A stretch of DNA of 64,000 nt from an uncultured Nitrospiraceae bacterium (GTDB lineage Bacteria; Nitrospirota; Thermodesulfovibrionia; Thermodesulfovibrionales; Dissulfurispiraceae). The notes under the pieces were generated by a model. It was not told where the DNA came from and ran no database searches. It saw only the letters and a program-made list of their open reading frames with translations. The position numbers were made by a program, and so were the translations under genes. The stretch covers positions 124,001-188,000 of the forward strand of contig CAIJNL010000014.1 in the NCBI GenBank assembly GCA_903822005.1. Reading direction: 5' to 3'. Shown one piece after another: positions 44,558-53,250 of this stretch. Positions within the stretch are counted from its first letter, which is position 1, and the number at the start of each line of letters is the position of its first letter.

Positions 44558-45586
44558 CTATTTTTTCTTCTCCTCTATATGGCACTTTACGCATTCGGTT
44601 GAAGCGAAGGCCTTCTTGTCATTGTGGCAGGTGCCGCACGATTTGCCCGCATACATAGTATCCATCTTCATCTTCACGCTGCTCTTTTTCATCTTCCAGA
44701 TACCGTCGTGGCAGTCGCTGCATTTAGCTCTTGCCGTATGACTCTGATGGCTGAAGGTCACGGGGTCCGAGTCTCCCGACTTATACACTATAGACACTTT
44801 CGGGTAAAGGTCTGGCGCGTCGCGGTGGCACGCGGTGCAGTCATTGTCCTTGGGCGGGTTTTTCCCTTCCTTGCGTTTTACGTCATGACAAGAAAAACAG
44901 ATCGGCATGCTCGACCTGTAGCCAGTTATGCCGTTATGCGCGATCTTTGCATGGCAATCTACGCAGTTGAAGCCCATTTCGCAATGTTTTTTATGGTTGG
45001 GATCAATTTTAGTTTCCGGCCTGATCCCTTCCGCGAGGATGTCCCTGAGCCCGTGTTTTTTTCTGAATTCAGGATTAACAACGCCGTCGATGGTCCTGAA
45101 TGAGACGCCGACCGTCATAAGCCTCTCTTCACGGATCTTTTTGTTCTGGGCATCGGTATGGCAGAAGAGGCAGATGTCATTCTTTACCAGCTTTGCCGCG
45201 TAGACCGGATCATCAGCTTTCTTCAGGACATGCATTATATGTTCCTTGCTGTGTGTTGCCTGCGCCCAGACGTCCGCCAGGCCGCCTATCTTGGCCCGCA
45301 TGTACCCTGTAAATCCGGGCTCCGCGTGGCAGTCCACGCAGGCGACCTTTGCCGCAGCATGTTTGGATTTTTCCCAGCTCGCCACTTCTCCAAAAGGACC
45401 GGGCTGGTCGGAAGGATGACACTTTTTGCAGAACTGGGGGTCTGTAGTATAATGAAGCACCTCGACGCTCGCGAAGACAAATATTCCGAATGCAGCAATA
45501 ATAACCAGCACTGTCAGTTTAGGGTGCTTTTTAATAGTGCCAGTTACCTTTTTAATACCTGCTTTCAGACCACTTATCAGCGACAT
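44558..45586 (-). CDS. nonaheme membrane cytochrome c (NapC/NirT-like plus c7-like)
   Basis: A 342-residue protein with one N-terminal membrane anchor (about 23-43) and nine CXXCH motifs, starting at residues 53, 83, 139, 208, 230, 250, 289, 317 and 332. The first part resembles the NapC/NirT quinol-oxidising family (four hemes); the last three or four CXXCH with HQSHTA resemble a cytochrome c7/c3 module. I infer that it takes electrons from menaquinol and passes them along its own heme chain to the reductase. GGGAGG precedes the ATG. There is a 151-nt gap with a hairpin after the molybdoenzyme gene. Confidence 0.88.
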   Translation of the reverse strand: MSLISGLKAGIKKVTGTIKKHPKLTVLVIIAAFGIFVFASVEVLHYTTDPQFCKKCHPSDQPGPFGEVASWEKSKHAAAKVACVDCHAEPGFTGYMRAKIGGLADVWAQATHSKEHIMHVLKKADDPVYAAKLVKNDICLFCHTDAQNKKIREERLMTVGVSFRTIDGVVNPEFRKKHGLRDILAEGIRPETKIDPNHKKHCEMGFNCVDCHAKIAHNGITGYRSSMPICFSCHDVKRKEGKNPPKDNDCTACHRDAPDLYPKVSIVYKSGDSDPVTFSHQSHTARAKCSDCHDGIWKMKKSSVKMKMDTMYAGKSCGTCHNDKKAFASTECVKCHIEEKKK

Positions 45587-45699
45587 CGCGATGTGCCTCC
45601 CAATATTATTAATATGCTATGTACTTGAATAATACCCCTATTCCAATCTAATATCAACCCTCACATCAAAAGGAATTATCAGAAATACAGGTATATCTT

Positions 45700-45728
45700 C
45701 CGAGGCAGGGCCTGATGCCCCGCCCCGG
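45700..45728 (-). terminator. GC-rich hairpin between molybdoenzyme and nonaheme genes
   Basis: Two 12-base arms, CCGAGGCAGGGC (45700-45711) and GCCCCGCCCCGG (45717-45728), pair with two G-U pairs around a 5-nt loop. No U-tract follows. It could be a partial terminator or a processing/stability element that sets the ratio of reductase to cytochrome mRNA. Confidence 0.45.
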
Positions 45729-45737
45729 AGTATCGCC

Positions 45738-48700
45738 TCAGATTTTGACCAGTTTTATCTTTGTGTCATAAAACGACACGCTGCCGCCAACCGGATCGAG
45801 CATGCATGTGTTCTTCAGATAAGGGTCAACCCACATGGCGGCATTGGCATGAATGCCGGTGGCACGGCGGGCATCGCCCTTTACGACCTTGTTGTCGATT
45901 GTTACATCCGCAGACCCTGTGGCCCAGTGCCCATGGCCAAGCGTAAATGAAATAACACCAGGCTTCATTATCTCGGTCACCTTGACCTTGCCTGCAACGT
46001 CCTTCTTGGTCCCGTTCCTGAGGTCCCAGACGCCCTCCTTGTTCGTAGCAGAGACCACCTTCACGAGATCGCCGTCCTTCAGCTTCAGCGCCTTGGCGTC
46101 CTTGCCGTTCAGCAAGACATAATTCTCAGGCTGGACAGCCAGTATCCAGTAATTGGTAACCGTCCGCGACTTGGTGTGGAGTATGTCCTTGTGCGTAAGC
46201 AGATGGAGGGGATAGCCATCCTCGAGCCCACTCTCCTTTGGCGTTTTGCCCATTGTCGTGGTAACCGGAACATAGGAGGCATAACCCGTATTCTGCTTAC
46301 CTGTAAATGCATTCTTTGTGCCGGCGGTTTTCTCCTGATAAAGGTTGATGAGTTTGCCGTACTTGTTGCTTACCTGATCGCCCTTGTACATGTCCTTGTA
46401 ATCCTGGAAGCGGCCTCCGCGGTTCAGCACATATACGACCTTGCGCCAGTTCGCCCCGGCTATCTTCTGCCAGCGTTCGGGATCAAAGATCGTTTTCGGA
46501 AGATGCTTGCGCGAATCCATGAAGAGTTGCAGCTCTTTATCATCGGCATCAGGAACCGGAGACCCGTCTGTAGCAACGTTCGCCACCATCCTGATGTAGA
46601 AATCGTCAGGCCTCGCCAATGGCTGGCCCGGACCGAAGCCGTCTGCGCCGTAACCCTTTATCCCGAGCTGTTCGGCAATAGCAAGCATTACAGATTCGTA
46701 ACAGCAGGGCTGCTCTTCGCCGAAGACCTTTACGGTCTCGGTCATCGGGGCGATCACAGGCTGGCGGATCGGCTGCACCTTTGCCGGCATATTCGGATGC
46801 GACCCCTGCATCTCCCAGCGTTCGAGATAGCTGAAGTCAGGGAATATATAGTCGGCATACATGGTGGTCGTGCCTATCAGTATATCGGTCGTGAAATAGA
46901 GAGGCACCTTGTTAACATCTGCCAGTATCTCAATGTTGGTCTGACCGGCCGGCAGAGAATACCCTGGAGTACCCATGTAACTGAATACCGCCTTTATGGG
47001 GTACGGATAAGCGTCGCCCATTGATGGAATGATCTCCTCATAGACATCACTCGCAATCGGCCACCAGTTGCGCTTTGCAGGATAACCCGCAAACAGGGTC
47101 GTATCCTCATATTTCACGTCGTGGCGGATCGAACTGATGCCGAAACGGTTCGTCTTACCGGGCTTGAGCTTGTTAAGATCAAAAGGCTGTCCCTCTTTGC
47201 CGCCCATCGTATTATACGTTGAGGCCGAAATCATGCCGCCTTTCCAGTCGAAGTTGCCGAGCAGCAGGTTGACTGTCATGGCGGAGGTCACATTATAGAA
47301 ACCGTTTGTATGCTGGGCAATCCCGCGATGCACATCAACCACAGCCTTTTTGCCGTATTTCGAAAGCTCCATTGCGGTCTGCTCAATGTCCTTCACACTG
47401 ATACCGCTGATCTTGGACCACTCGGCCATCGTCTTGGAGTTTGCAGACTCTGCCACGATCTGGAGTGCGCTTTTTATCTTGATACCTTTTATCTCAGTAT
47501 TGACAAGCAGATCTCCGGTTACCGCATTCTTGTCGTCATTCGGATCAACAGCAACAGGCTTGCCGTCTTTCATCACAATGAGGTACTCGAAGTCATGCTC
47601 CCTTCCGTCTTTGTCTTTGCGCTTCTCGGCCTTTGCTATGCCGATCTCCTGCCCACGCAGGAATTTACCCGGCTTGCCATCTTTGTCCAATCTGACCAGC
47701 AGAGGCGCATTGGACCAGGTCGCCTCTCCCGCGGCCTTGGCAGCTGCCTTGTTCGCGGCGGCAAGATATTTGGCGTCATATTTTTTGTTTTTTATCAGCC
47801 ACTGTATCAGTCCCGCGAAGAACGCCGCGTCGGTGCCTGGATTGATAGGCAAGTAGCGGTTGGCCTTTGAGGCCGATTTATTCAGTATCGGATCAACCAC
47901 TGTCAGCTTTGTCTTTCCGCTTACGAGATTGGGCATAAGACGCGCGTTCCGGTTCGAAGGGCCGTAGTTCGCATCGAACAGATTGGAGCCTACCGAAAGG
48001 ATATACTCCGCGTTCTCTGTGTCTGCCTGCCAGTAGAATTTCTGGCCGCCGCCAAACTTGTTGTATTCGTACTGTTCGCTAAGCGCTTTGCAGGTAAAAT
48101 AGAGCGAACCCTGGCAGACAGTCGTATGGCCATGCGTATTGACCGTGCCGAGGTAGTCGTTGAAGAAGCGCAGGGAGAAGTCGCTCCTGCCTCCCTTTTT
48201 CCTTCCCCAGAAATATAGCATCTGGTTGTTCTTGGGACCAAGGTCAGGATGGTCGGGGTCTATCATGTACTGCATATAGTCCGCGTATTTCGTCTTGAAT
48301 TCGGCTATCGCGGCCTTCCTGTCCTTTGCCTTCATCACAGCATTCGTTCCGTCAGAAAGCTCTTTGGCTATCTTCGCGTCGCGCAGTACATAGATGTCCT
48401 TTAGGCCGGTCACCATGCGGTTCTCTTCTCCCGGCACACTGGCAAACAGCGTTCCGCCGTTTACGATCTCATTGATCGCAGTGTCAAAAGGAACAGTCGC
48501 CCATTTGTTTTCGCCGCGCTTTCCGGCGCGTTTCAGCACCTTTGTTATGCGGTACGGATCGTATACAGTCTGTATGCCTGACTGTCCCTTGGGGCAGATC
48601 GCCATGTCAACGGTGTTCAGATCAAACGGCGAAGACTTGTAAGGCATATGAGGCACTGCCACAAAAGGATTGTAGGCGTTGCCGTCCACCTTCAACGCAA

Positions 48701-48959
48701 CCGCCTTGCCGTTGTTCCGGAAGAACTTTACCTTTATGCCGCAGCCGGTATTGCACTGCAGGCAGACAGTATAAAGCGTATTCTCGGCCTTTATAAGTTC
48801 GTATTCTTCTTCAGGCGTCAGCATGCCGGCCTCGGCCCTCTTCATAAGATCGGTCGCCCACTCAAACTGCGAGGCGAGCATTGCTCCGCCGAGCACAGCA
48901 GAACACTTCATGAAATCTCTGCGGTTGAGACCTTTTTCTTCTTTATCTTTGTTTTGCAT
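45738..48959 (-). CDS. Tat-exported molybdopterin oxidoreductase, tetrathionate-reductase-A-like
   Basis: A 1073-residue DMSO-reductase-family catalytic subunit. A twin-arginine signal (NRRDFMKCSAVLGGAML) sends it folded to the periplasm. The 4Fe-4S site is Cys66, Cys69, Cys73 and Cys122 (CLQCNTGC ... ICPKG). The likely Mo-ligating residue is Cys282 (HTTVCQGS). Length and the long inserts match TtrA and related sulfur/selenium/arsenic oxyanion reductases more than NarG, NapA or PsrA. Partners in the operon are a TtrB-like ferredoxin and two multiheme cytochromes; no TtrC is present. The substrate (tetrathionate, thiosulfate, selenate, arsenate or other) is not determined. Confidence 0.88.
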   Translation of the reverse strand: MQNKDKEEKGLNRRDFMKCSAVLGGAMLASQFEWATDLMKRAEAGMLTPEEEYELIKAENTLYTVCLQCNTGCGIKVKFFRNNGKAVALKVDGNAYNPFVAVPHMPYKSSPFDLNTVDMAICPKGQSGIQTVYDPYRITKVLKRAGKRGENKWATVPFDTAINEIVNGGTLFASVPGEENRMVTGLKDIYVLRDAKIAKELSDGTNAVMKAKDRKAAIAEFKTKYADYMQYMIDPDHPDLGPKNNQMLYFWGRKKGGRSDFSLRFFNDYLGTVNTHGHTTVCQGSLYFTCKALSEQYEYNKFGGGQKFYWQADTENAEYILSVGSNLFDANYGPSNRNARLMPNLVSGKTKLTVVDPILNKSASKANRYLPINPGTDAAFFAGLIQWLIKNKKYDAKYLAAANKAAAKAAGEATWSNAPLLVRLDKDGKPGKFLRGQEIGIAKAEKRKDKDGREHDFEYLIVMKDGKPVAVDPNDDKNAVTGDLLVNTEIKGIKIKSALQIVAESANSKTMAEWSKISGISVKDIEQTAMELSKYGKKAVVDVHRGIAQHTNGFYNVTSAMTVNLLLGNFDWKGGMISASTYNTMGGKEGQPFDLNKLKPGKTNRFGISSIRHDVKYEDTTLFAGYPAKRNWWPIASDVYEEIIPSMGDAYPYPIKAVFSYMGTPGYSLPAGQTNIEILADVNKVPLYFTTDILIGTTTMYADYIFPDFSYLERWEMQGSHPNMPAKVQPIRQPVIAPMTETVKVFGEEQPCCYESVMLAIAEQLGIKGYGADGFGPGQPLARPDDFYIRMVANVATDGSPVPDADDKELQLFMDSRKHLPKTIFDPERWQKIAGANWRKVVYVLNRGGRFQDYKDMYKGDQVSNKYGKLINLYQEKTAGTKNAFTGKQNTGYASYVPVTTTMGKTPKESGLEDGYPLHLLTHKDILHTKSRTVTNYWILAVQPENYVLLNGKDAKALKLKDGDLVKVVSATNKEGVWDLRNGTKKDVAGKVKVTEIMKPGVISFTLGHGHWATGSADVTIDNKVVKGDARRATGIHANAAMWVDPYLKNTCMLDPVGGSVSFYDTKIKLVKI

Positions 48960-48973
48960 TTCTCTCGCCTCCT

Positions 48974-49801
48974 TTATGACAGAATATAATAGACCCGCGG
49001 TTTGGTCGGTGCGGATTCGCCGAACACCGGCAGTTTGCCCGGATAGCCTACTCGGGCCGAAAGCGCTTCAGGACTCGCGGCTGACTTGCCTTTCTTGGCG
49101 CCGCCCTTAACTGATGACATCAGCCTTGTCCTGTTCTGCTTCATGACCTTCGCTATCAGACTTTCAGGGTCGCTGGTATCGCCAAAATAATTTGCGCGGC
49201 ATACGCAGGTGCTTACACACATCGGCACCATGCCCTGTTTGAGCCTGTGTAAACAGAAGTGACATTTACGGGCAGTACCTATCGGAAGTTCTGGTTTGTT
49301 TCGCGGCCATTTTGTGCCGTATTCCAGGTTCGGGGTCTTTTCGTATTCCTGTACCGCTGGGGTGTTGTCCGTATAAAACGCACCTGAATCGAGACCGCGC
49401 GCCTTATACGGGCAAGCAGTAACGCATTTTCCGCAGCCTATGCATTCCGTGTAATTGATCATGACGATACTGTTCGATAATCCTTTAGTGCTTTTCCAGG
49501 TCGCCTTGCCCTCGCCCTTATTCGGGCAGACTGCCACGCAGGGCGGGTTGTCGCACTGTTGGCACGGCCTCGGAGTAAAGCGGCGCTTAACCTTCGGGAA
49601 TGTCCCGCTTTCTTCGTCGTAAACCGGGCGGTAGATTATGCCCGGAGGGCTCTTCTGTTCAGCAATGCAGCCTGCTGTGCAGGCCTTGCACGAAGTGCAG
49701 CGCCTGAGGTCTATAAGCATCGCCCATTTCGGCGTCTTGTTTTTGATGGCACGCCTTATGTCCTCCTGGATGACAGTTAATTCGTCCTTGCCGTTATACA
49801 T
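48974..49801 (-). CDS. 4Fe-4S electron-transfer subunit (TtrB/DmsB-like)
   Basis: A 275-residue protein with the four-cluster Cys pattern of DmsB/TtrB subunits: CTSCKACTAGC, CQQCDNPPCVAVC, CIGCGKCVTACPYKA and CHFCLHRL with a later CVSTC. It should link the cytochromes to the molybdoenzyme's own cluster. It has no Tat signal of its own, so it probably crosses the membrane bound to the Tat-tagged catalytic subunit. The start is ATG at 49801 with GAGGAGGA upstream. It begins 15 nt after the triheme cytochrome stop and ends 14 nt before the catalytic gene. Confidence 0.93.
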   Translation of the reverse strand: MYNGKDELTVIQEDIRRAIKNKTPKWAMLIDLRRCTSCKACTAGCIAEQKSPPGIIYRPVYDEESGTFPKVKRRFTPRPCQQCDNPPCVAVCPNKGEGKATWKSTKGLSNSIVMINYTECIGCGKCVTACPYKARGLDSGAFYTDNTPAVQEYEKTPNLEYGTKWPRNKPELPIGTARKCHFCLHRLKQGMVPMCVSTCVCRANYFGDTSDPESLIAKVMKQNRTRLMSSVKGGAKKGKSAASPEALSARVGYPGKLPVFGESAPTKPRVYYILS

Positions 49802-49816
49802 CAAATGTCCTCCTCA

Positions 49817-50122
49817 TTAGTTCTTGTGGCAGGTTTTGCAATTTCCTTTTACGGTAAATGCCTGCTTGCCGTTATGGCATACGCCGCAGGACTGCCCCTT
49901 TCCCATTTCTGCCATCGATACTTTATTGTGTTTTGTTTTTGTCACATAGATCGAATCATGACAATCCATGCACTGCTTCCCCATTCCGACATGAGTGTCA
50001 TGGCTGAACGTGACCTTGCCGGCAGACTTTGGCTCGAATTGAACATCGCCCCCGCCGACCACTGCATAAACGAAAGACGCGGTCATCAGTAACGCCAATA
50101 ATACGGATAAGGCTTTCTTCAT
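49817..50122 (-). CDS. periplasmic triheme cytochrome c7-family protein
   Basis: A 101-residue protein with a Sec signal peptide (about 1-20, cleavage near VYAVVG) and three CXXCH motifs at 51, 79 and 95. The VTFSHDTH segment supplies distal His ligands, as in class III (c3/c7) cytochromes. It is the first gene of the molybdoenzyme operon and probably shuttles electrons in the periplasm. I start at MKKALSV (50122), about 7 nt after AAGGGG; an upstream GTG or similar codon would add 29 residues without signal-peptide character. Confidence 0.92.
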   Translation of the reverse strand: MKKALSVLLALLMTASFVYAVVGGGDVQFEPKSAGKVTFSHDTHVGMGKQCMDCHDSIYVTKTKHNKVSMAEMGKGQSCGVCHNGKQAFTVKGNCKTCHKN

Positions 50123-50263
50123 ATCCCGACCCCTTCCTCTTAAAATGATTTTGATGCCGTTTGTTCCATCTACACGAATGCACCTACCGGCCCCCGCCAG
50201 CAGATGCATTCATAAATCCCGGCCATAGGCCGAACAAAAGCTACTCCCTCCGCTAAAACTTAT

Positions 50264-50280
50264 TACAACTTCCATGCCAG
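50264..50280 (-). promoter_or_regulatory. sigma-54 promoter of the molybdoenzyme operon
   Basis: On the minus strand, CTGGCATGGAAGTTGTA matches the sigma-54 consensus: TGGCA at -24, TTG at -12 at exactly the right spacing, with the final C replaced by T. Transcription would start near 50253, giving a leader of about 130 nt. An NtrC-family activator gene lies directly upstream. Confidence 0.65.
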
Positions 50281-50318
50281 ATTCAATTCATTGATTTTGA
50301 TGGATTTTAGAGGAGTAG

Positions 50319-50340
50319 AGTGTTACCACGCAGTAACACT
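50319..50340. promoter_or_regulatory. palindromic activator site 1 (GTGTTAC-N6-GTAACAC)
   Basis: AGTGTTAC, six-base spacer, GTAACACT: an 8-bp perfect inverted repeat centred about 76 bp upstream of the expected sigma-54 start. It shares the GTTAC core with site 2 at 50409. The placement is typical of enhancer sites for NtrC-type activators. Confidence 0.65.
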
Positions 50341-50408
50341 CATATGCATGGGCTAGTTAACAAATTGATAATTCAGGATTTAAAACGAGGGGGGCAAATA
50401 TCCGACTT

Positions 50409-50424
50409 GTTACCGAATGGTAAC
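50409..50424. promoter_or_regulatory. palindromic activator site 2 (GTTACC-N4-GGTAAC)
   Basis: GTTACC, GAAT, GGTAAC, centred about 163 bp upstream of the expected start and 87 bp (roughly eight helical turns) from site 1. It sits 20 bases from the end of the activator gene. Confidence 0.6.
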
Positions 50425-50443
50425 GATTTAGCCTTATAAGAAC

Positions 50444-51781
50444 CTATTCAATGCCGTAAGAATTGATCTTTTCCCATAGATTCTTTCTGCTTATGCCAAG
50501 CAATTCCGCAGCCTTTGTCTTGTTCCCACCGGCTGTCCTCAGAACATTCAGGATATGTGCCTTTTCGGCATCAGCCGCCACATCAGAAAGAGATAGGCTT
50601 TTTGCGGCACCCGCAGCCGTTGATATAAATGGAGGGAGCCCGTCCCTGTCTATCACCTCTGTCGTTGAGAGGGTTACCGAGCGTTCTATGATGTTTTCGA
50701 GTTCTCTTATGTTCCCGGGATATTTATATGCCAGCAGGTCGTCTGCGGCCTCTATCGAAAAACGAACATTCTTCGCGCTCTTTTTCCTGTATTTATCCAT
50801 GAAGTATTCAATAAGGCAGGGAATGTCTTCTCTCCTTTCGCGCAAGGGCGGAAGAGTAATAGGAATTACGTTGAGCCGGTAATAGAGATCTTCCCTGAAC
50901 CTGCCGGCCTTCATCTCCTCTTCAAGGTCCCTGTTGGTAGCCGCTATGATCCGCACATCCGTACTCAGCGTCGCAGTGCCGCCGATCCTCTCGAACTGTC
51001 TCTCCTGAATTACCCTGAGGATCTTGGACTGGGTCGATAGCGGCAGATCACCTATCTCATCGAGAAAGATGGTCCCACCGCCCGCAAGTTCAAATCTGCC
51101 GGGCTTTCTCTTTATGGCCCCTGTAAACGCGCCCTTCTCATGTCCGAAAAGTTCACTCTCTATCAACCCCTCCGGCAGGGCCGCGCAGTTGACCTTGATT
51201 AACGGCCTGTCCCTGCGGCTGCTCAGGTAATGGATGGTCGCGGCCGCGAGCTCTTTGCCTGTACCGCTCTCACCCAGAATAAGTACGGTTGAATCCGACG
51301 CGGAGACCATTTCAATAAGCGAGAGCACCTTTTTGATCTCGGCGCTCTCACCGATGATATTGGAAGGACTGTAATACCTGTTCAGGTCTTTCTTCAGCCT
51401 GATATTTTCTTCCTTCAACTTCCTGATCTCGAGTGCCCTCTCGACCAGCAGCAGGAACTCATCCATGGCAAACGGCTTGGTTATATAATCAAAGGCACCG
51501 AGTTTCATTGCTTCAACGGCATCCTTGATAGTGCCGTAGGCCGTCATCATGATAACCGGAACATCCCGCCGTTTAGTTATCTCCCTGACAATATCAAATC
51601 CGTCCATGTCAGGCAGTCTTACGTCCGTTATGGCCATGTCAAAAGAACCGTATTTAATATCATTCATGGCTCCTTCGCCGGTTTCGTGGGACATGACCTC
51701 ATACCCAGCCTCTTTTAACGCGTCTTCAATGGTAACTCGCATTATCTTCTCATCTTCTATAAGCAGGATGTTTTCTTTCAT
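50444..51781 (-). CDS. NtrC-family sigma-54-dependent response regulator
   Basis: A 445-residue activator: receiver domain with Asp in AITDVRLPDMDG, AAA+ domain with Walker A GESGTGKE, GAFTGA loop and Walker B IFLDEIGD, and C-terminal Fis-type helix-turn-helix (GNKTKAAELLGISRKNLWEKI). It overlaps the kinase gene by 4 nt. Given its place just upstream of a sigma-54 promoter with two palindromes, it is the likely activator of the molybdoenzyme operon. Confidence 0.95.
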   Translation of the reverse strand: MKENILLIEDEKIMRVTIEDALKEAGYEVMSHETGEGAMNDIKYGSFDMAITDVRLPDMDGFDIVREITKRRDVPVIMMTAYGTIKDAVEAMKLGAFDYITKPFAMDEFLLLVERALEIRKLKEENIRLKKDLNRYYSPSNIIGESAEIKKVLSLIEMVSASDSTVLILGESGTGKELAAATIHYLSSRRDRPLIKVNCAALPEGLIESELFGHEKGAFTGAIKRKPGRFELAGGGTIFLDEIGDLPLSTQSKILRVIQERQFERIGGTATLSTDVRIIAATNRDLEEEMKAGRFREDLYYRLNVIPITLPPLRERREDIPCLIEYFMDKYRKKSAKNVRFSIEAADDLLAYKYPGNIRELENIIERSVTLSTTEVIDRDGLPPFISTAAGAAKSLSLSDVAADAEKAHILNVLRTAGGNKTKAAELLGISRKNLWEKINSYGIE

Positions 51782-53250
51782 GTATTCCTTACGTCCGGAA
51801 AACGCATGCCGAATCTGCTGCCCTTGCCGACCTCGCTCTCCACAGATATTTCACCATTGTAGTTTCTGACAATCTCATAGGTCAACCAGAGCCCGAGTCC
51901 GGTGCCTTCGCCAGTGGGCCGCGTTGTAAAGAAAGGGTCGAACACCTTTCCGATATTTTCCTCTTCAATGCCGCACCCGTTGTCGATGACCTCGATCAAA
52001 GTCGCGGAACCCTCTCTGCTGCCCCTGACCTCGAGGGTGCCTCCATTCTTCATTGCATGGATCGCGTTTATAAACAGATTCAGCAGCAGCTGCTGAAAAT
52101 CATGCAGATCAAAGACAAAACGCAGGCCATCCGGAATCTCATTCCTGAAGATGATCTTTCCGGTTTTGACCTTGTGTTCCACGAACAGGTAGACACTGTC
52201 GACCGCGCTCCTTATATTAACATCAACCGGCTCGTGTTCCTCTTTCCGCGACATCCAGAGCAGCTTGCTGACAGTATTTTCGATCCGCTCCAATCCCTCA
52301 TGCACCAGCTCCAGATATTTCCCCCGTAACTGCTGATTGCCGCCCTTTTGCCTGAGTATACCGATGCAGTTGAATATGCCTCCAAGCGGATTGTTGATCT
52401 CATGGGCAACGCCCGCCGCAAGTATACCTATGGTTGCAAGTTTTTCAGACCGGACAAGGTTATCGTGTGTTTTTTTCAGCTCCTCATTTGCCTGCCTTAT
52501 CCTCTCGATCATGCTGTTGAATCTTTCTCCAAGGACAGCAAGCTCATCATTGCCGTTCACTTCCACCTTGATATCCAGATAGTCTCCTCGCGCCTTCTCC
52601 ATGGTATTCGCAAGGTTGGTAATGGGGCTTATGAAGCGCCGGCTCAAAAGCAGTATCAGCCCGAAACCGACGCAGACAAAAGTTATTGTCAGCCCGATGA
52701 TGGTCGCAATGGTCGCAAAGATTTCATTTTCGGCCTTTTCGAGGGATATCCCGAATTTCAGGGTCCCCCATCTTTTCTTGCCGATCAGCAGCGGTATTCC
52801 GAAATCCAGCGCCCCGTGCCCCCTGTCCTGAATCTGCTGAACAATAGTGCCCTCCGCACCAAGGGCCTTTTGGGTCAGTGGATCGTCGTATATTTTGCCG
52901 TATTCAGTAATATTATTGTGTGAAATGACCTTTCCCCTGTCGTCCAGTATGGCGATATAGAGAAGGCCCGTGTCCTGCCTGTTGAAGATCTCTACGATAT
53001 AGTTGTCGAGAAGACCGCCTTCTTCCACCAGGCCGAGCCTCTCGTAAATGAGATCATTTATTATCGGGATGGCGAGGGTCTCCCCGAAAAGGCGGCCCTG
53101 CTTTTCGACTTCAGCATAAAGTATCTTCTTTTCTCTCTCGACCGCGAGGTATCCGACCATGCCCATGATCGCAACGATCCCGCAGGTGGTGATCAGTATG
53201 AATTTATACCGCAGGTTAAGCTTAGAAAAAAATCTGCCGGTCCAGTTCAT
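51778..53250 (-). CDS. membrane sensor histidine kinase of the PhnD-HK-NtrC operon
   Basis: A 490-residue kinase: TM1 (about 15-33), a periplasmic single-Cache-like domain (about 35-170), TM2 (about 185-205), HAMP, a DHp with GVAHEINNPLGGIFN, and HATPase (NLFINAIHAMKN, DNGCGI, FDPFFTT, GTGLGLWLTY). Both ends overlap neighbouring genes by 4 nt (ATGA), so binding protein, kinase and regulator are made together. It could receive the signal from the periplasmic PhnD-like protein encoded upstream. Confidence 0.94.
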   Translation of the reverse strand: MNWTGRFFSKLNLRYKFILITTCGIVAIMGMVGYLAVEREKKILYAEVEKQGRLFGETLAIPIINDLIYERLGLVEEGGLLDNYIVEIFNRQDTGLLYIAILDDRGKVISHNNITEYGKIYDDPLTQKALGAEGTIVQQIQDRGHGALDFGIPLLIGKKRWGTLKFGISLEKAENEIFATIATIIGLTITFVCVGFGLILLLSRRFISPITNLANTMEKARGDYLDIKVEVNGNDELAVLGERFNSMIERIRQANEELKKTHDNLVRSEKLATIGILAAGVAHEINNPLGGIFNCIGILRQKGGNQQLRGKYLELVHEGLERIENTVSKLLWMSRKEEHEPVDVNIRSAVDSVYLFVEHKVKTGKIIFRNEIPDGLRFVFDLHDFQQLLLNLFINAIHAMKNGGTLEVRGSREGSATLIEVIDNGCGIEEENIGKVFDPFFTTRPTGEGTGLGLWLTYEIVRNYNGEISVESEVGKGSRFGMRFPDVRNT

